This document shows, piece after piece, positions 16,693 through 26,790 of a stretch of DNA of 64,000 nucleotides. How positions within the stretch are numbered: the stretch's first letter is position 1; the number at the start of each line of letters is the position of its first letter. Source of the DNA: Megasphaera sp. AM44-1BH (GTDB lineage: Bacteria > Bacillota > Negativicutes > Veillonellales > Megasphaeraceae); contig NZ_QSFA01000008.1 of assembly GCF_003467125.1 (NCBI RefSeq), positions 40,790 through 104,789 on the forward strand. The letters are read 5' to 3'. Made by a program: the position numbers and the translations under genes. The notes under the pieces were generated by a model. That model did no database searches, was not told the origin of the DNA, and saw only the letters and a list, made by a program, of their open reading frames with translations.

Positions 16693-17838
16693 TTGGATAT
16701 CAATAAGACAGGCAAGACAAGTTTGAAAAACATTATTATTTTTGCTGGTGCCTATTGTGCATTCATGATAGGTTCCGGCTATGCTACAGGGCAGGAAGTC
16801 CTGCAGTTTTTTGGTGCTTATGGGCCGGACGGATTTATCGGCGCAGCCATCAGCATGGTGATTTTTGCGTTTTTCGGCGGTGCCCTGATGCAAAAAGGCT
16901 ATGACCTGAAGTTGAAATATCACACCCAGGCTTTTCGTTATTATTGTGGAAAATATGTAGGAACTATCTTAGAATGGGTGACCGTCCTTTTCCTGTTTTC
17001 TGTCGTATCTATCATGATTGCCGGGACGGGGGCCATTGCTTCTGAATTCGTAGGTATACCCGCCGATGCCGGCCGTGTCTTCATGGCTGTGCTCTGCGTC
17101 CTTACGGTCATGCTGGGACTGATGAAGCTGGCTGATATCATCGGTGCTATCGGACCTGTGATCATCCTCTTTACACTGGGCATCGGCCTCATGACACTCA
17201 TCAGTTTCCATGGCGGCTGGGCACAGAACTGGGAAGTCCTGTATGATCTGCGCGCTACTAAATCCTGGTGGTTTGCCAAATACGCCTTTCTGGATTCAGC
17301 CTGGTTCAGCGGCGTACTCTATGCATCGTGCATGGTATTCGGCTCTATCCCGTTCCTGACCGGACTGGGCGGCAAGGCCAATAACCGCAAAGAAGCATTT
17401 CTCGGCGGCTTTTGCGGTGGTGTCGCCCTGATGCTGGCCGGCGGCCTCATGACAGCCGCCATGCTGTGCTTCCCGGAACAAGTCGCCAAACTGCAGGTAC
17501 CGAATCTGTTCCTGGCACAGCAGTTCGCACCGGCTCTGGCAGCCGTCTTTTCCGTTATCCTGCTTTTGGGGATTTACAGTACAGGTGCTCCCATGTTCTG
17601 GGTCGTCATCAACAAACTGGAACAGTGGCTTCCCAATAAAACCGCCAAGATGGCCGTCTCCGTCATCCTGGGCATCGTTGCCTTTTTCGGTGCACAGATT
17701 GGTTTCGGCAAGCTCATTGGCTTCCTGTATCCGCTTCTGGGGCAGATTGGTATCATCATGATCATCATCGTCTTCATCAAAGTATATTTCATGAAAGACA
17801 AAGAAATTGACCTGGAACGGGAAGATTCAGACAATTAA
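16693..17838 (+). CDS. YkvI-like membrane protein (APC-superfamily transporter fold)
   Basis: The 381-aa protein has about ten membrane helices and starts with the transporter-like helix IIIFAGAYCAFMIGSGYATGQ, whose Gly-Ser-Gly break is typical of APC/LeuT-fold symporters. I prefer TTG 16693 as start because CAGGGGG lies eight bases before it; ATG 16672 lacks a ribosome site. The family (YkvI) is uncharacterised. It may be co-transcribed with the aminotransferase, which would suggest an amino acid or related substrate (inference). A strong terminator follows. Confidence 0.78.
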   Translation: MDINKTGKTSLKNIIIFAGAYCAFMIGSGYATGQEVLQFFGAYGPDGFIGAAISMVIFAFFGGALMQKGYDLKLKYHTQAFRYYCGKYVGTILEWVTVLFLFSVVSIMIAGTGAIASEFVGIPADAGRVFMAVLCVLTVMLGLMKLADIIGAIGPVIILFTLGIGLMTLISFHGGWAQNWEVLYDLRATKSWWFAKYAFLDSAWFSGVLYASCMVFGSIPFLTGLGGKANNRKEAFLGGFCGGVALMLAGGLMTAAMLCFPEQVAKLQVPNLFLAQQFAPALAAVFSVILLLGIYSTGAPMFWVVINKLEQWLPNKTAKMAVSVILGIVAFFGAQIGFGKLIGFLYPLLGQIGIIMIIIVFIKVYFMKDKEIDLEREDSDN

Positions 17839-17858
17839 CTGACTATATCCATAGCACC

Positions 17859-17913
17859 ATAAAACGGGCCCATCCTGTGACTATCTGATGGTCATAGGAT
17901 GGGCCCGTTTTAT
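17859..17913 (+). terminator. Strong terminator after the YkvI-like gene
   Basis: ATAAAACGGGCCCATCC pairs with GGATGGGCCCGTTTTAT within about 23-base arms containing a single mismatch. Confidence 0.9.
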
Positions 17914-18091
17914 GTCACTTCTGAGTTTTTCCGACAGCAGCTGTTAAATATATATTCAATATAACAAACTCTTTCACCCTGATGAATTGATTTTTCAACT
18001 TTTTTCCCATACAATAAATCCATATACTACATAAATGCCGGCAGCCATAGGGGGAAGCGGTACTGCCAGGCAGGAAAGAGGGGAGTTTTTC

Positions 18092-19498
18092 ATGTCTATT
18101 CAGCTCAGTATCGTCATTTTGTATATCCTGCTATTGTTTGGTATTTCTTTATATGTAAAACGCCGGGCCGGACAGAATCCGACAGAATACCTGTTTGCCG
18201 GCCGTAAGTTTTCTGCAGGGCTCGTCGCTGTCAGTATCACCGGTATGGCCGTCGGGGCTGCTTCCACAGTAGGTGTCGCCGAAAGCGCCACAAAGATCGG
18301 GTTGTCAGCCGGCTGGTATAATGGAGCCTGGGCCATTGGCGCCATCATCATGGGAATCGTCGCCGCCGGCCGATACCGGTCACTAGACTGCACAACCATC
18401 CCGGAGCTGTTCGAACGGTGTTATGATAAAAAAGCACGTGTCATCAGTGTCATCGGCCTGTCCCTGATCATGATATGCATTACGTCTCTCCAGTATGTCG
18501 CCGGTGGCTCTATCCTGCACGCGCTCATGCCGGATATCTTTTCTCTTCATGGCGGGATGATTACCAGCGCCGTCGTCTTTATCGGCATCACGGCTATAGG
18601 AGGTCTCTGGTCCAGCGGCCTTTCCAATGTGCTCAGTGTCGCCATTATTTATATCGGCATTGTGTATTCCATGATACGCATTCTCCTGCGGGACGGTGGG
18701 ATAGCCGGTATCAATGACGCACTGCCGCCATCTGATTTTAACTGGTTCAGTCCTTTCGATGGCCTGTCTCTGGCCGTACTCCTGGGCTGGATCATTGTCA
18801 TGACCACTCAGGCCATTACCGCCCAGGGACCTGTCCAGATTGCCTGTGGCGCAAAAAATGCCTCAGCAGCCCGTAAAGGATTTATCCTGGGTGGCCTGCT
18901 CATTTTTCCCATCGGCTTCCTGTCCGCCGTTCTGGGACTGGCCGCCAAAGCCCAGTTCCCGGATCTGAATCCTACCATGGCTCTGCCACAGATCATCATG
19001 AGTCTGGACCCGTTTTCCTCTGGGATGACCCTGGCTGCACTCTGGGCTGCCGACGTATCAACAGCCTGCACCATCCTGCTCGGCGCCGGCACTCTCGTAG
19101 CACAGGATATTTACAAACGGTTTTTCAATCCGTCCATCTCTGAAAAAGGCTATGTCCGGGCCAACCGCCTTATCATCCTGATTATCGGGGCTGGAACACT
19201 CTGGCTGGCCTTCAATGCCGTCGGCATCGTCAAAGTCATGCTCATCGGCTTGTCGCTCACGACGGCTTTTACGCTGGTTTTTCTGGCCACCATGTTTTGC
19301 CCGTCTCTGTGCCGGAAAAACACCGCCTTCGCCACTACTCTGGTAGGTATTATCGGATTATTCCTGTGGCAGCTGTTCCCACAGATCCGTTTTCTGCCTC
19401 ACGTCATTTACTTTGAATGGCTCATCTGCCTGATTACCTTTTTCATGGTACGTCTGACCGATAAGACACCGGTCCGGACACCGGAAATAAAAAAATAA
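18092..19498 (+). CDS. Sodium:solute symporter family (SSS) transporter
   Basis: The 468-aa protein has about 13 hydrophobic helices. It begins MSIQLSIVILYILLLFG and has the SSS-type second segment (TEYLFAGRKFSAGLVAVSIT, GMAVGAASTVGVAE), with later Ser/Thr-rich sodium-site helix 8-like text (WAADVSTACTILLGAGTL). The start at ATG 18092 has AGAGGGGAG six bases upstream; 19 extra upstream codons do not look coding. The substrate is not predictable (solute plus Na+). It is a single-gene unit between terminators. Confidence 0.88.
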   Translation: MSIQLSIVILYILLLFGISLYVKRRAGQNPTEYLFAGRKFSAGLVAVSITGMAVGAASTVGVAESATKIGLSAGWYNGAWAIGAIIMGIVAAGRYRSLDCTTIPELFERCYDKKARVISVIGLSLIMICITSLQYVAGGSILHALMPDIFSLHGGMITSAVVFIGITAIGGLWSSGLSNVLSVAIIYIGIVYSMIRILLRDGGIAGINDALPPSDFNWFSPFDGLSLAVLLGWIIVMTTQAITAQGPVQIACGAKNASAARKGFILGGLLIFPIGFLSAVLGLAAKAQFPDLNPTMALPQIIMSLDPFSSGMTLAALWAADVSTACTILLGAGTLVAQDIYKRFFNPSISEKGYVRANRLIILIIGAGTLWLAFNAVGIVKVMLIGLSLTTAFTLVFLATMFCPSLCRKNTAFATTLVGIIGLFLWQLFPQIRFLPHVIYFEWLICLITFFMVRLTDKTPVRTPEIKK

Positions 19499-19516
19499 TA
19501 GCTCACCGTCAAAAAA

Positions 19517-19565
19517 AGAACCTGCCGCGTGAAGAACCCTTTACAGTTCTCCCCACGGCAGGTTC
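19517..19565 (-). terminator. Terminator of the solute-binding lipoprotein gene
   Basis: GAACCTGCCG and CGGCAGGTTC pair around an inner AGAAC/GTTCT stem. The run of seven T lies on the minus-strand side, so it serves the binding-protein gene. Confidence 0.85.
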
Positions 19566-19581
19566 CTGCTATATCAGCATC

Positions 19582-20388
19582 TTATTTCAGAGCGTCTTCA
19601 CCGGATTTCGGCAGGTCCGGCATATCGGTATTAAACCATTTTTTATACAATTTCTGGAATTCACCTTTTTCTTTTAGTTTCGCCATAGCATCATTGACCT
19701 GGTTCATCAATTCTGTATCCTTCTTATTGAAGGCAAAAGCCAGATATTCCGATTTTGTATTGGGAATATCGATGACTTTGAATTTGCCTTTTCCATCCTG
19801 GGTGAGGAAATAATCTGCGACGGGCTTATCGAGGATGGCTGCCGGCGATCCGCCAACCTGCAATTCCATAATGACATCGGAATTATTGTCAAACTGTTTG
19901 ACCGTATATCCCTGGTTTTCCGCATATTGAGCACCGGTCGTACCAATCTGGACAGCGACCTGTTTACCTGCAATGGCATCTGCCGAATCGATACCGCTGT
20001 CATTCGGCGTCAGGACAACTAATTTGGATTCATAGAAAGGAGCGGAGAAATTGACCTTCTGGGCCCGTTCCTTCGTCACGGTCATACCGGCGGCGGCAAT
20101 ATCCATATCTCCCTGCTGCAGGATAGGAATGATGCCTGAAAACGCAATATTATTGATTTCTACATCTCTGCCCATTTCTTTGGCAATAGCCCGTAGCAGG
20201 TCCATTTCAAACCCCTGATATTCTTTAGACTGATCGTTTTCTTTGAATTCAAAGGGGACAAAGGTAGCATTCGTCGCAACGCGGAGCGGTTTCTTTGCGT
20301 CATCTTTCTTTTCGCTTCCACATCCTGCCAGTACAGATACGGCCAGGATACCTGCCAGACAGGCCGTCATCATCGTTTTCCATTTCAT
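19582..20388 (-). CDS. Amino-acid-type ABC transporter substrate-binding lipoprotein (orphan)
   Basis: The 268-aa protein has a lipoprotein signal (VSVLAGC lipobox; Cys lipidated), then a bacterial extracellular family 3 fold: LRVATNATFVPFEF, YQGFEMDLLRAIAKEMG, the ligand-site segment DIAAAGMTVTKERAQKVNFS, and GTTGAQYAENQG. This is the pattern of polar or basic amino acid binding proteins. ATG 20388 follows GGAGGG. No permease or ATPase gene is adjacent, so it must work with components encoded elsewhere or act as a receptor. Confidence 0.9.
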   Translation of the reverse strand: MKWKTMMTACLAGILAVSVLAGCGSEKKDDAKKPLRVATNATFVPFEFKENDQSKEYQGFEMDLLRAIAKEMGRDVEINNIAFSGIIPILQQGDMDIAAAGMTVTKERAQKVNFSAPFYESKLVVLTPNDSGIDSADAIAGKQVAVQIGTTGAQYAENQGYTVKQFDNNSDVIMELQVGGSPAAILDKPVADYFLTQDGKGKFKVIDIPNTKSEYLAFAFNKKDTELMNQVNDAMAKLKEKGEFQKLYKKWFNTDMPDLPKSGEDALK

Positions 20389-20609
20389 GGTATATCCCTC
20401 CATAGGCGAATAAAAATTTGTAATTATTTTGATATTATACATATTTTTACGGAAAATGTAAATAGTTTATACAAAATATCCGCATAAAAAAAGAACCGTC
20501 GTATTCTAACTCTATTTCTTATTCCTATATATACAGGAAAAATCAGAAAGACAGCTCTTTTTTTATTGCATTATTATTTTATATTGGCAACTACGGATAC
20601 AAACACACC

Positions 20610-21863
20610 TTAACCGTGCAGCTTGTCAATCATGTCATGCAGTGCTGCAATCTGTTCTGCCGCTTCATGACGGATATCTTCGGGGTCGCGCTGGATACGG
20701 GCCGAACCAGTTTCCATGGCGGCTTTGGCAACTGCAGCGGCTACAGCCGGGGCAACGCGCTGGTCAAAGGCATCGGGAATGACATATTCATCATTCAGTT
20801 CGTCATCACTGATCAAGCCGGCAATAGCATAGGCAGCAGCCACTTTCATGTCTTCATTGATATGACGTGCCCGTACGGCCAGTGCGCCACGGAATATACC
20901 AGGAAATACGAGGACGTTATTGATCTGGTTCGGTGAATCGGACCGGCCGGTTCCGACAACACGGGCACCAGCAGCCTTTGCCGATGCATAATCCGTTTCC
21001 GGAATAGGATTGGCCATGGCAAAGACGATGGCATCGTGATTCATGGACTGGATGATTTCTTTCGTAAAGATATGAGGAGCCGATACGCCGAGGAGCATGT
21101 CAGCCCCTTTTACGACATCGGCCAGTGTCCCCTGTACTTTATCCCGGTTTGTCACGGCAGCCAGTTCTGCCTGGACCGGATTGAGTCCGTCCATACCTTC
21201 GTAGAGAGCACCGCAGCGGTCTACCATGGTTACATTCTGTGCACCTGCCCGGACGAGGAGCCGGCCGATGGAAGCACCGGCTGCACCGGCACCGTTAATG
21301 ACGATTTTGGCCGTTTTCATGTCTTTTCCAACGCAACGGAAGGCTCCGACAGCGCCGGACAGGGCAGCAATAGCTGTACCATGCTGATCATCGTGGAATA
21401 CGGGGATGTCCATTTCTTTTTTCAATGTATTTTCAATTTCATAGCATTTCGGTGACGCAATATCTTCCAGATTGATTCCGGCAAAGGATGGCTGGAGCAG
21501 CTTGACCGTTTCAATAAATTTCTTCGGGTCTTTCGTATCCAGGCAGATAGGAACAGCGTTGACACCGCCGAATACCTTGAACAGGACCGATTTTCCTTCC
21601 ATGACCGGCATAGCCGCTTCCGGTCCGATATCGCCAAGGCCGAGGACACGGGTACCATCGGATACGACGGCTATCATATTGCCACGGCAGGTCAGATCAA
21701 AGGAGAGGTCCTTATCTTTGACGATTTCCCGGCACGGCTGGGCTACCCCCGGCGTATACAGTGTGCTCAGGTCATTGCGGGTCTTTAAAACGGCACGGGG
21801 GATAGTTTCAATAATGCCTTTTCTGCCACGGCGCACCTTCATTGCTGCTTCATCAAAATTCAT
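20610..21863 (-). CDS. NAD(P)-dependent malic enzyme
   Basis: Oxidatively decarboxylates malate to pyruvate in the cytoplasm. The 417-aa protein is the short bacterial type: TLYTPGVAQPC with the catalytic Tyr, DGTRVLGLGDIGPEAAMPVMEGK, FAGINLEDIASPKC, the metal-site text FHDDQHGTA and the NAD(P) loop INGAGAAGASIG. ATG 21863 follows GAGGTGA. It is transcribed away from a LysR-type regulator gene 160 bases off, which may control it. Its product pyruvate feeds the pyruvate:ferredoxin oxidoreductase encoded nearby (inference). Gene could be called maeB-like or mleA-like; I leave the symbol open. Confidence 0.95.
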   Translation of the reverse strand: MNFDEAAMKVRRGRKGIIETIPRAVLKTRNDLSTLYTPGVAQPCREIVKDKDLSFDLTCRGNMIAVVSDGTRVLGLGDIGPEAAMPVMEGKSVLFKVFGGVNAVPICLDTKDPKKFIETVKLLQPSFAGINLEDIASPKCYEIENTLKKEMDIPVFHDDQHGTAIAALSGAVGAFRCVGKDMKTAKIVINGAGAAGASIGRLLVRAGAQNVTMVDRCGALYEGMDGLNPVQAELAAVTNRDKVQGTLADVVKGADMLLGVSAPHIFTKEIIQSMNHDAIVFAMANPIPETDYASAKAAGARVVGTGRSDSPNQINNVLVFPGIFRGALAVRARHINEDMKVAAAYAIAGLISDDELNDEYVIPDAFDQRVAPAVAAAVAKAAMETGSARIQRDPEDIRHEAAEQIAALHDMIDKLHG

Positions 21864-21983
21864 GACATTCACCTCATCGTATGAAAAATACCACTTATTT
21901 TTATATGTACCTTGTTCTATGTACATGCTTATCTTATAATGGATTTATCCATAAGTCAAAGTCTTTTGAAATTATAGAATTTA

Positions 21984-22002
21984 TAATATATAACTTATAT
22001 TA
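21984..22002. promoter_or_regulatory. Putative LysR-type binding site between malic enzyme and LysR genes
   Basis: TAATATA-N5-TATATTA is a perfect 19-bp dyad that fits the T-N11-A rule for LysR sites. It sits 21 bases before the regulator's start codon and could serve autoregulation and control of the divergent malic enzyme gene. Confidence 0.5.
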
Positions 22003-22023
22003 CATCAAAACGGGGAATACACG

Positions 22024-22980
22024 ATGCATACCAGTTCAAGGGAATGGGAATATATCACGAAACTGGCCGAAACGGGCAGTTTTTCAGCGGCTGCGGAAAA
22101 ATTATTTATTTCCCAGCCCTCACTGAGCCAGTTTATCCGGCGGATTGAAAAACAGATGGGTACACCACTGTTCGAACGCCGTGGAAGTGGTGTCATCCTG
22201 ACAGAAGCAGGACGGATTTATCTCGCCGCGGAAGAAAAAGTGCGGGAAATCTACCGCGAACGGGACAGCCGTATCCAGGATCTGCAGCAGACCGTAAGCG
22301 GCACCGTACGCATCGGCAGCTCCTATTACCGCAGCGCCACCATTCTGGCCGCCGTATTCCCGCTGCTGCACAAAACCCATCCTCATATCCGCATCCAGCT
22401 GTCGGAAGGAACGACGCGGGAACTGGAAGAAGATGCCCTCGAAGGCCGGACTGATTTCTCCATCGTACTCCATCCGTTTTTCCATGCCGGCCTCGCCTAT
22501 GAAGAATTGTTCCGGGAAGAATTGCTCCTGGCTCTGCCGGAAGAACAGGCCCGGCACTATGAAAAAATAGCCCGCCCGGTCCCTTACTCCCAGTATCCTG
22601 CCTTTGATTACCATCTGCTGGGCAAAGAGCCATTCATTGTAATCAAGGAAGGGCAGAAACTGCGTCAGAACTTTTATGAATTTACCCGGAAAGCCGCTAT
22701 TTCACCGCCTGTCGTCCTGGAATCCAACGATATGGTAACAGCCCTCACCCTGGCCTCTGTCGGCGTAGGAGCGACGATTATCCCGCAAGGCCGGTCCATA
22801 TACAGCCGTCTGCCTGCCCAGCCCCGTTACTACACATTGCGCCAGTACACACCCGACTGGAACGTCGCCATCGCTTATAAAAAAGGACGGTATCTCTCCC
22901 AGGCGACCCGGTCCGTCATAGACATCATCCATCAGGAGTCCAGCCGGATCGCCCATGCCGGAAAGGGGATAGGGCAATAA
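22024..22980 (+). CDS. LysR-family transcriptional regulator
   Basis: The 318-aa protein has an N-terminal winged helix (YITKLAETGSFSAAAEKLFI, SQPSLSQFIRRIEKQMGTPL, FERRGSGVILTEAGR) and a C-terminal two-lobe effector domain (VRIGSSYYRSATILAAVFPL). It is divergent from malic enzyme with a dyad of the right type in between. The effector may be an organic acid, as is common for this arrangement (inference). The ribosome site is weak (GGGGAA). Confidence 0.92.
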   Translation: MHTSSREWEYITKLAETGSFSAAAEKLFISQPSLSQFIRRIEKQMGTPLFERRGSGVILTEAGRIYLAAEEKVREIYRERDSRIQDLQQTVSGTVRIGSSYYRSATILAAVFPLLHKTHPHIRIQLSEGTTRELEEDALEGRTDFSIVLHPFFHAGLAYEELFREELLLALPEEQARHYEKIARPVPYSQYPAFDYHLLGKEPFIVIKEGQKLRQNFYEFTRKAAISPPVVLESNDMVTALTLASVGVGATIIPQGRSIYSRLPAQPRYYTLRQYTPDWNVAIAYKKGRYLSQATRSVIDIIHQESSRIAHAGKGIGQ

Positions 22981-23172
22981 TAGCAATATGTCGTCATATT
23001 CTTAGGCTATGGCCTGCAATAAAATAAAAGTGTTATCTATGGCAAAATAATAACTGGTATAATACATCCTGTAAAGAATATGTGAAGTATTCATACAACC
23101 TGTGCACAGAATATAAAGTTTTAGATAGGCAATCTTTATTAATCATTCACAGATATACAGGAGGAATACCGT

Positions 23173-26100
23173 ATGATTGAGCAAATCATTAAAACCGTAG
23201 ATGGTAATGAAGCCGCAGCTGATATATCCTATGCTTTTACCGATGTCGCTGCCATTTATCCTATTACACCTTCTTCTACAATGGCAGAACATGTCGATAC
23301 CTGGGCTGCCCATGGACGTAAAAATGTATGGGGGAAAAAAGTAAAGCTCGTAGAAATGCAATCAGAAGCCGGCGCAATCGGTGCTGTACACGGTGCTTCC
23401 GAAGCGGGCAGCCTTTGTTCATCCTATACAGCCTCCCAGGGGTTAATGCTGATGATTCCTGTCATGCATCGGCTGGCGGGCCAGTTAAAACCAGTCGTCC
23501 TGCACGTAGCTGCCCGGACAGTCGGCAGTAACGGAATTTCTATATGCGGGGATCATTCAGATGTCATGGGATGCCGCAATACGGGATGGGCCATGCTTTG
23601 CAGCGCCAGTGTACAGGAAGCTGCTGATCTGGCTGCTGTAGCACATCTTTCAACCATTAAAGGCCGTGTGCCCTTTCTCCATTTCTTCGATGGATTCCGT
23701 ACCTCTCATGAAATCCAGAAAATTAAAGTGTTACCAGAATCAGTGCTGAAATCGCTCATCGATGAAAAGTCCTTATTCCAGTTCAAACACACCGGCCTGA
23801 ATCCGGAACATCCAACAATGCACAGTCTCGGCATCAACGGGGACTTATTCTTTCAGAGCCGGGAAGCCAGCAACATCTGGTACAAGAACATGCCAGATAT
23901 TGTACAGGAATATATGGACAAGATTTCTGCACTGACCGGCCGTTCTTATCATCTGTTCGACTATTACGGTGCTCCCGATGCGGAATTTATTACGATTGCT
24001 ATGGGTTCGGTCACTGGCACGATTCAGGAAACAGTAGATGCTCTTAATGAACAAGGAATCAAAGCAGGATATATTCAAGTGCATCTGTACAGACCTTTCT
24101 CACTCCGTCATTTCCTGTCTGTACTTCCGGAAACAGCCAAAGCCATTACCGTCATGGACCGCACGAAAGAAGCCGGTGCTTTGGGAGAACCACTTTTTGA
24201 AGACGTATGCACAGCACTGCGCGATGCTGACAAAGATATTCCCACCTACGCCTGCCGGTATGGCATTTCCGGTAAAGATGTACCGCCTGCCTCTATTCAT
24301 GCGGTATACCAGAATATGATCAGCGCTGCACCTAAACGTCATTTCACATTAGGCATTACGGATGATGTAACTCATTTATCCCTGCCGGATATCCCCATCG
24401 ATGTTCATACGAAAAATACAGTCAACTGCAAATTCTGGGGCTTCGGCTCTGACGGTACGGTCGGTGCCAATAAGAACTCCATAAAAATCATCGGTGATAA
24501 TACGGATATGTACGTTCAGGCATACTTTGAGTACGATGCAAAAAAATCCGGTGGTGTCACCAAATCCCATCTTCGTTTCGGTCACAGTCCCATCCGTTCG
24601 GCGTATTACATCAAACAGGCCGATTTCCTTGCCTGCCATAAACAGGCCTATATGAGCTCCTATGATATTGTCAGCGAAGTCAGGGATAACGGTATTTTTC
24701 TCCTGAACTGCAACTGGTCTGATGACGAACTGGATCGGGCTCTTTCCAATAATGTAAAACGCCAGATTGCACAAAAACATGTCCGTTTCTATACCATCGA
24801 TGCCACCAAAATCGCCATTGAAATCGGACTCGGTGGCAGCCGTACCAACACGGTATTACAAGCGGCTTTCTTCAAATTATCCAATATCCTTCCTATAGAT
24901 GATGCAGTCCGCTATATGAAAGAAGCTATCCAGAAGACTTATGGTGCCAAAGGGGAAAAAATCGTCTCCATGAACCAGGCCGCTGTTGACCGTGGTATTT
25001 CTGATATCCATGAAGTTTCTGTACCGGCAGCATGGGCTGATCTTCCTGCCGATGTTCCGCAGACGCAGGATGATCTTCCCGATTTCATCAAAAAAATCAT
25101 CGTCCCTTGTAATGCCCAGAAAGGCGACGATGTACCGGTCAGTGAATTTCTTCCCTACGCGGATGGCTCTTTCCCTGTCGGATCGACACAATATGAAAAA
25201 CGCGGCATTGCCGTCAGCGTTCCCAAATGGGATGCCACAAAATGTGTACAGTGCAATCGTTGTTCTCTTGTCTGCCCTCATGCCTGCATCCGCCCATATC
25301 TGATTGATAAAGAAGAAAAAATGGCAGCTCCGGAATCATTTGAAACGAAAAAAGCCATCGGTAAAAATCTGGACCGCTATGAATTCCGTATGCAGGTTTC
25401 ACCACTGGACTGCTATGGCTGTGGAAGCTGTGCAAATATCTGTCCGGCAGAAGCGCTTTCGATGGAACCACTTGAAACGCAACGTGCGGAAAACGAGAAC
25501 TGGAGTTACGCCCAGACACTTTCTGCAAAACAGACAGATGTTGATATGTTTTCCGTAAAAGGCAGCCAGTTCCAGCGTCCGCTCCTCGAATTTTCCGGTG
25601 CCTGTGCCGGCTGTGCCGAGACCAGTTACATGAAAGTCCTGACCCAGATATTTGGTCCCCGTATGCTCATCGCAAATGCGACAGGCTGTACTCAGGCCTG
25701 GGGCGCCATGATTCCCAGCTTGGCATACACGAAAAACAGCAAGGGTCATGGACCGGCCTGGTCCAATTCTCTCTTTGAAGATAATGCAGAATTTGGACTC
25801 GGCATGGTCCTTTCCACTCAACAGCAGCGGGAAGACCTCATATTGCACACTCATGAACTCCTCTCCCTGACTGATAATCAGGAAGTAAAGGATGCCGGAG
25901 AAAAATGGCTCGATTCTATCGGTACCGCTGATGAAGGAAATATCACTACGGAAGTAAGCAATGCCTATGCAAATGCACTGAGCCATGCAGAATTACAAGG
26001 CCGTGCCCGTGAACTGGGCGACTATATTCTGTCCCACAGAGAACATCTTACTAAAAAATCTATCTGGATGTATGGCGGCGACGGATGGGGATATGACATT

Positions 26101-26706
26101 GGCTATGGCGGTCTCGATCATGTACTGGCTATGGATATCGATATCAATGTCATGCTCGTCGATACAGAAGTGTATTCCAATACAGGTGGTCAGTCATCAA
26201 AAGCGACCCCTCTCGGTGCTGTCGCTCAATTTGCGGCTGCCGGCCGGCGGATAAACAAAAAAGATCTCGGCCGTATTTCCATGACCTATGGTCATATTTA
26301 CGTCGCCCAGGTAGCCATGGGAGCCGATTCCAATCAACTCATGAAGGCCATCAAAGAAGCGGAAGCTTATAAAGGTCCCAGCCTGATCATCGCCTATGCG
26401 CCATGTATCAACCATGGACTCAAAAAAGGTATGGGAACCGCTCAGATTGAAATGAAGAAAGCCGTCGAATGCGGGTATTGGCATTTATACCGGTACAACC
26501 CGGATCTGAGAAAACAGGGCAAAAACCCGTTTACCCTGGATTCAAAGGAGCCAAAAGCCTCGTTCCGGGACTTCCTCATGGGAGAAAACCGGTACGCTTC
26601 TCTCGTCCGTACCTTCCCGGAAACGGCAGAAGAACTCTTCACACGGGCTGAAGAATTTTCAAAGGAAAAATATCAGATTTATAAGAAAATGGCTGAAGAA
26701 CAGTAG
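23173..26706 (+). CDS. nifJ: Pyruvate:ferredoxin (flavodoxin) oxidoreductase
   Basis: One-polypeptide enzyme (1177 aa, normal size) that oxidises pyruvate to acetyl-CoA and CO2, reducing ferredoxin; it is central to anaerobic fermentation. Domain I begins with AYPITPSSTMAE-type text (YPITPSSTMAEHVDTWA). A ferredoxin-like insert has CVQCNRCSLVC from Cys691 and CYGCGSCANIC from Cys747 for two 4Fe-4S clusters. The thiamine-diphosphate domain has CAGCAETSY, a third-cluster ligand pair, and GGDGWGYDIGYGG (GDG..N-type motif). ATG 23173 follows CAGGAGGA. A hairpin terminator separates it from the CoA-transferase gene. Confidence 0.97.
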   Translation: MIEQIIKTVDGNEAAADISYAFTDVAAIYPITPSSTMAEHVDTWAAHGRKNVWGKKVKLVEMQSEAGAIGAVHGASEAGSLCSSYTASQGLMLMIPVMHRLAGQLKPVVLHVAARTVGSNGISICGDHSDVMGCRNTGWAMLCSASVQEAADLAAVAHLSTIKGRVPFLHFFDGFRTSHEIQKIKVLPESVLKSLIDEKSLFQFKHTGLNPEHPTMHSLGINGDLFFQSREASNIWYKNMPDIVQEYMDKISALTGRSYHLFDYYGAPDAEFITIAMGSVTGTIQETVDALNEQGIKAGYIQVHLYRPFSLRHFLSVLPETAKAITVMDRTKEAGALGEPLFEDVCTALRDADKDIPTYACRYGISGKDVPPASIHAVYQNMISAAPKRHFTLGITDDVTHLSLPDIPIDVHTKNTVNCKFWGFGSDGTVGANKNSIKIIGDNTDMYVQAYFEYDAKKSGGVTKSHLRFGHSPIRSAYYIKQADFLACHKQAYMSSYDIVSEVRDNGIFLLNCNWSDDELDRALSNNVKRQIAQKHVRFYTIDATKIAIEIGLGGSRTNTVLQAAFFKLSNILPIDDAVRYMKEAIQKTYGAKGEKIVSMNQAAVDRGISDIHEVSVPAAWADLPADVPQTQDDLPDFIKKIIVPCNAQKGDDVPVSEFLPYADGSFPVGSTQYEKRGIAVSVPKWDATKCVQCNRCSLVCPHACIRPYLIDKEEKMAAPESFETKKAIGKNLDRYEFRMQVSPLDCYGCGSCANICPAEALSMEPLETQRAENENWSYAQTLSAKQTDVDMFSVKGSQFQRPLLEFSGACAGCAETSYMKVLTQIFGPRMLIANATGCTQAWGAMIPSLAYTKNSKGHGPAWSNSLFEDNAEFGLGMVLSTQQQREDLILHTHELLSLTDNQEVKDAGEKWLDSIGTADEGNITTEVSNAYANALSHAELQGRARELGDYILSHREHLTKKSIWMYGGDGWGYDIGYGGLDHVLAMDIDINVMLVDTEVYSNTGGQSSKATPLGAVAQFAAAGRRINKKDLGRISMTYGHIYVAQVAMGADSNQLMKAIKEAEAYKGPSLIIAYAPCINHGLKKGMGTAQIEMKKAVECGYWHLYRYNPDLRKQGKNPFTLDSKEPKASFRDFLMGENRYASLVRTFPETAEELFTRAEEFSKEKYQIYKKMAEEQ

Positions 26707-26720
26707 TATATCCTGATTTG

Positions 26721-26766
26721 AAAGCAGCTTTCTCTCTGGAGAAATGCTGGAGAAAAAGCTGCTTTT
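26721..26766 (+). terminator. Terminator after nifJ
   Basis: AAAGCAGCTTT pairs with AAAGCTGCTTT around a purine-rich loop, ending in TTTT. Confidence 0.75.
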
Positions 26767-26790
26767 AACACAATTTACTGAGGTAAAAAA

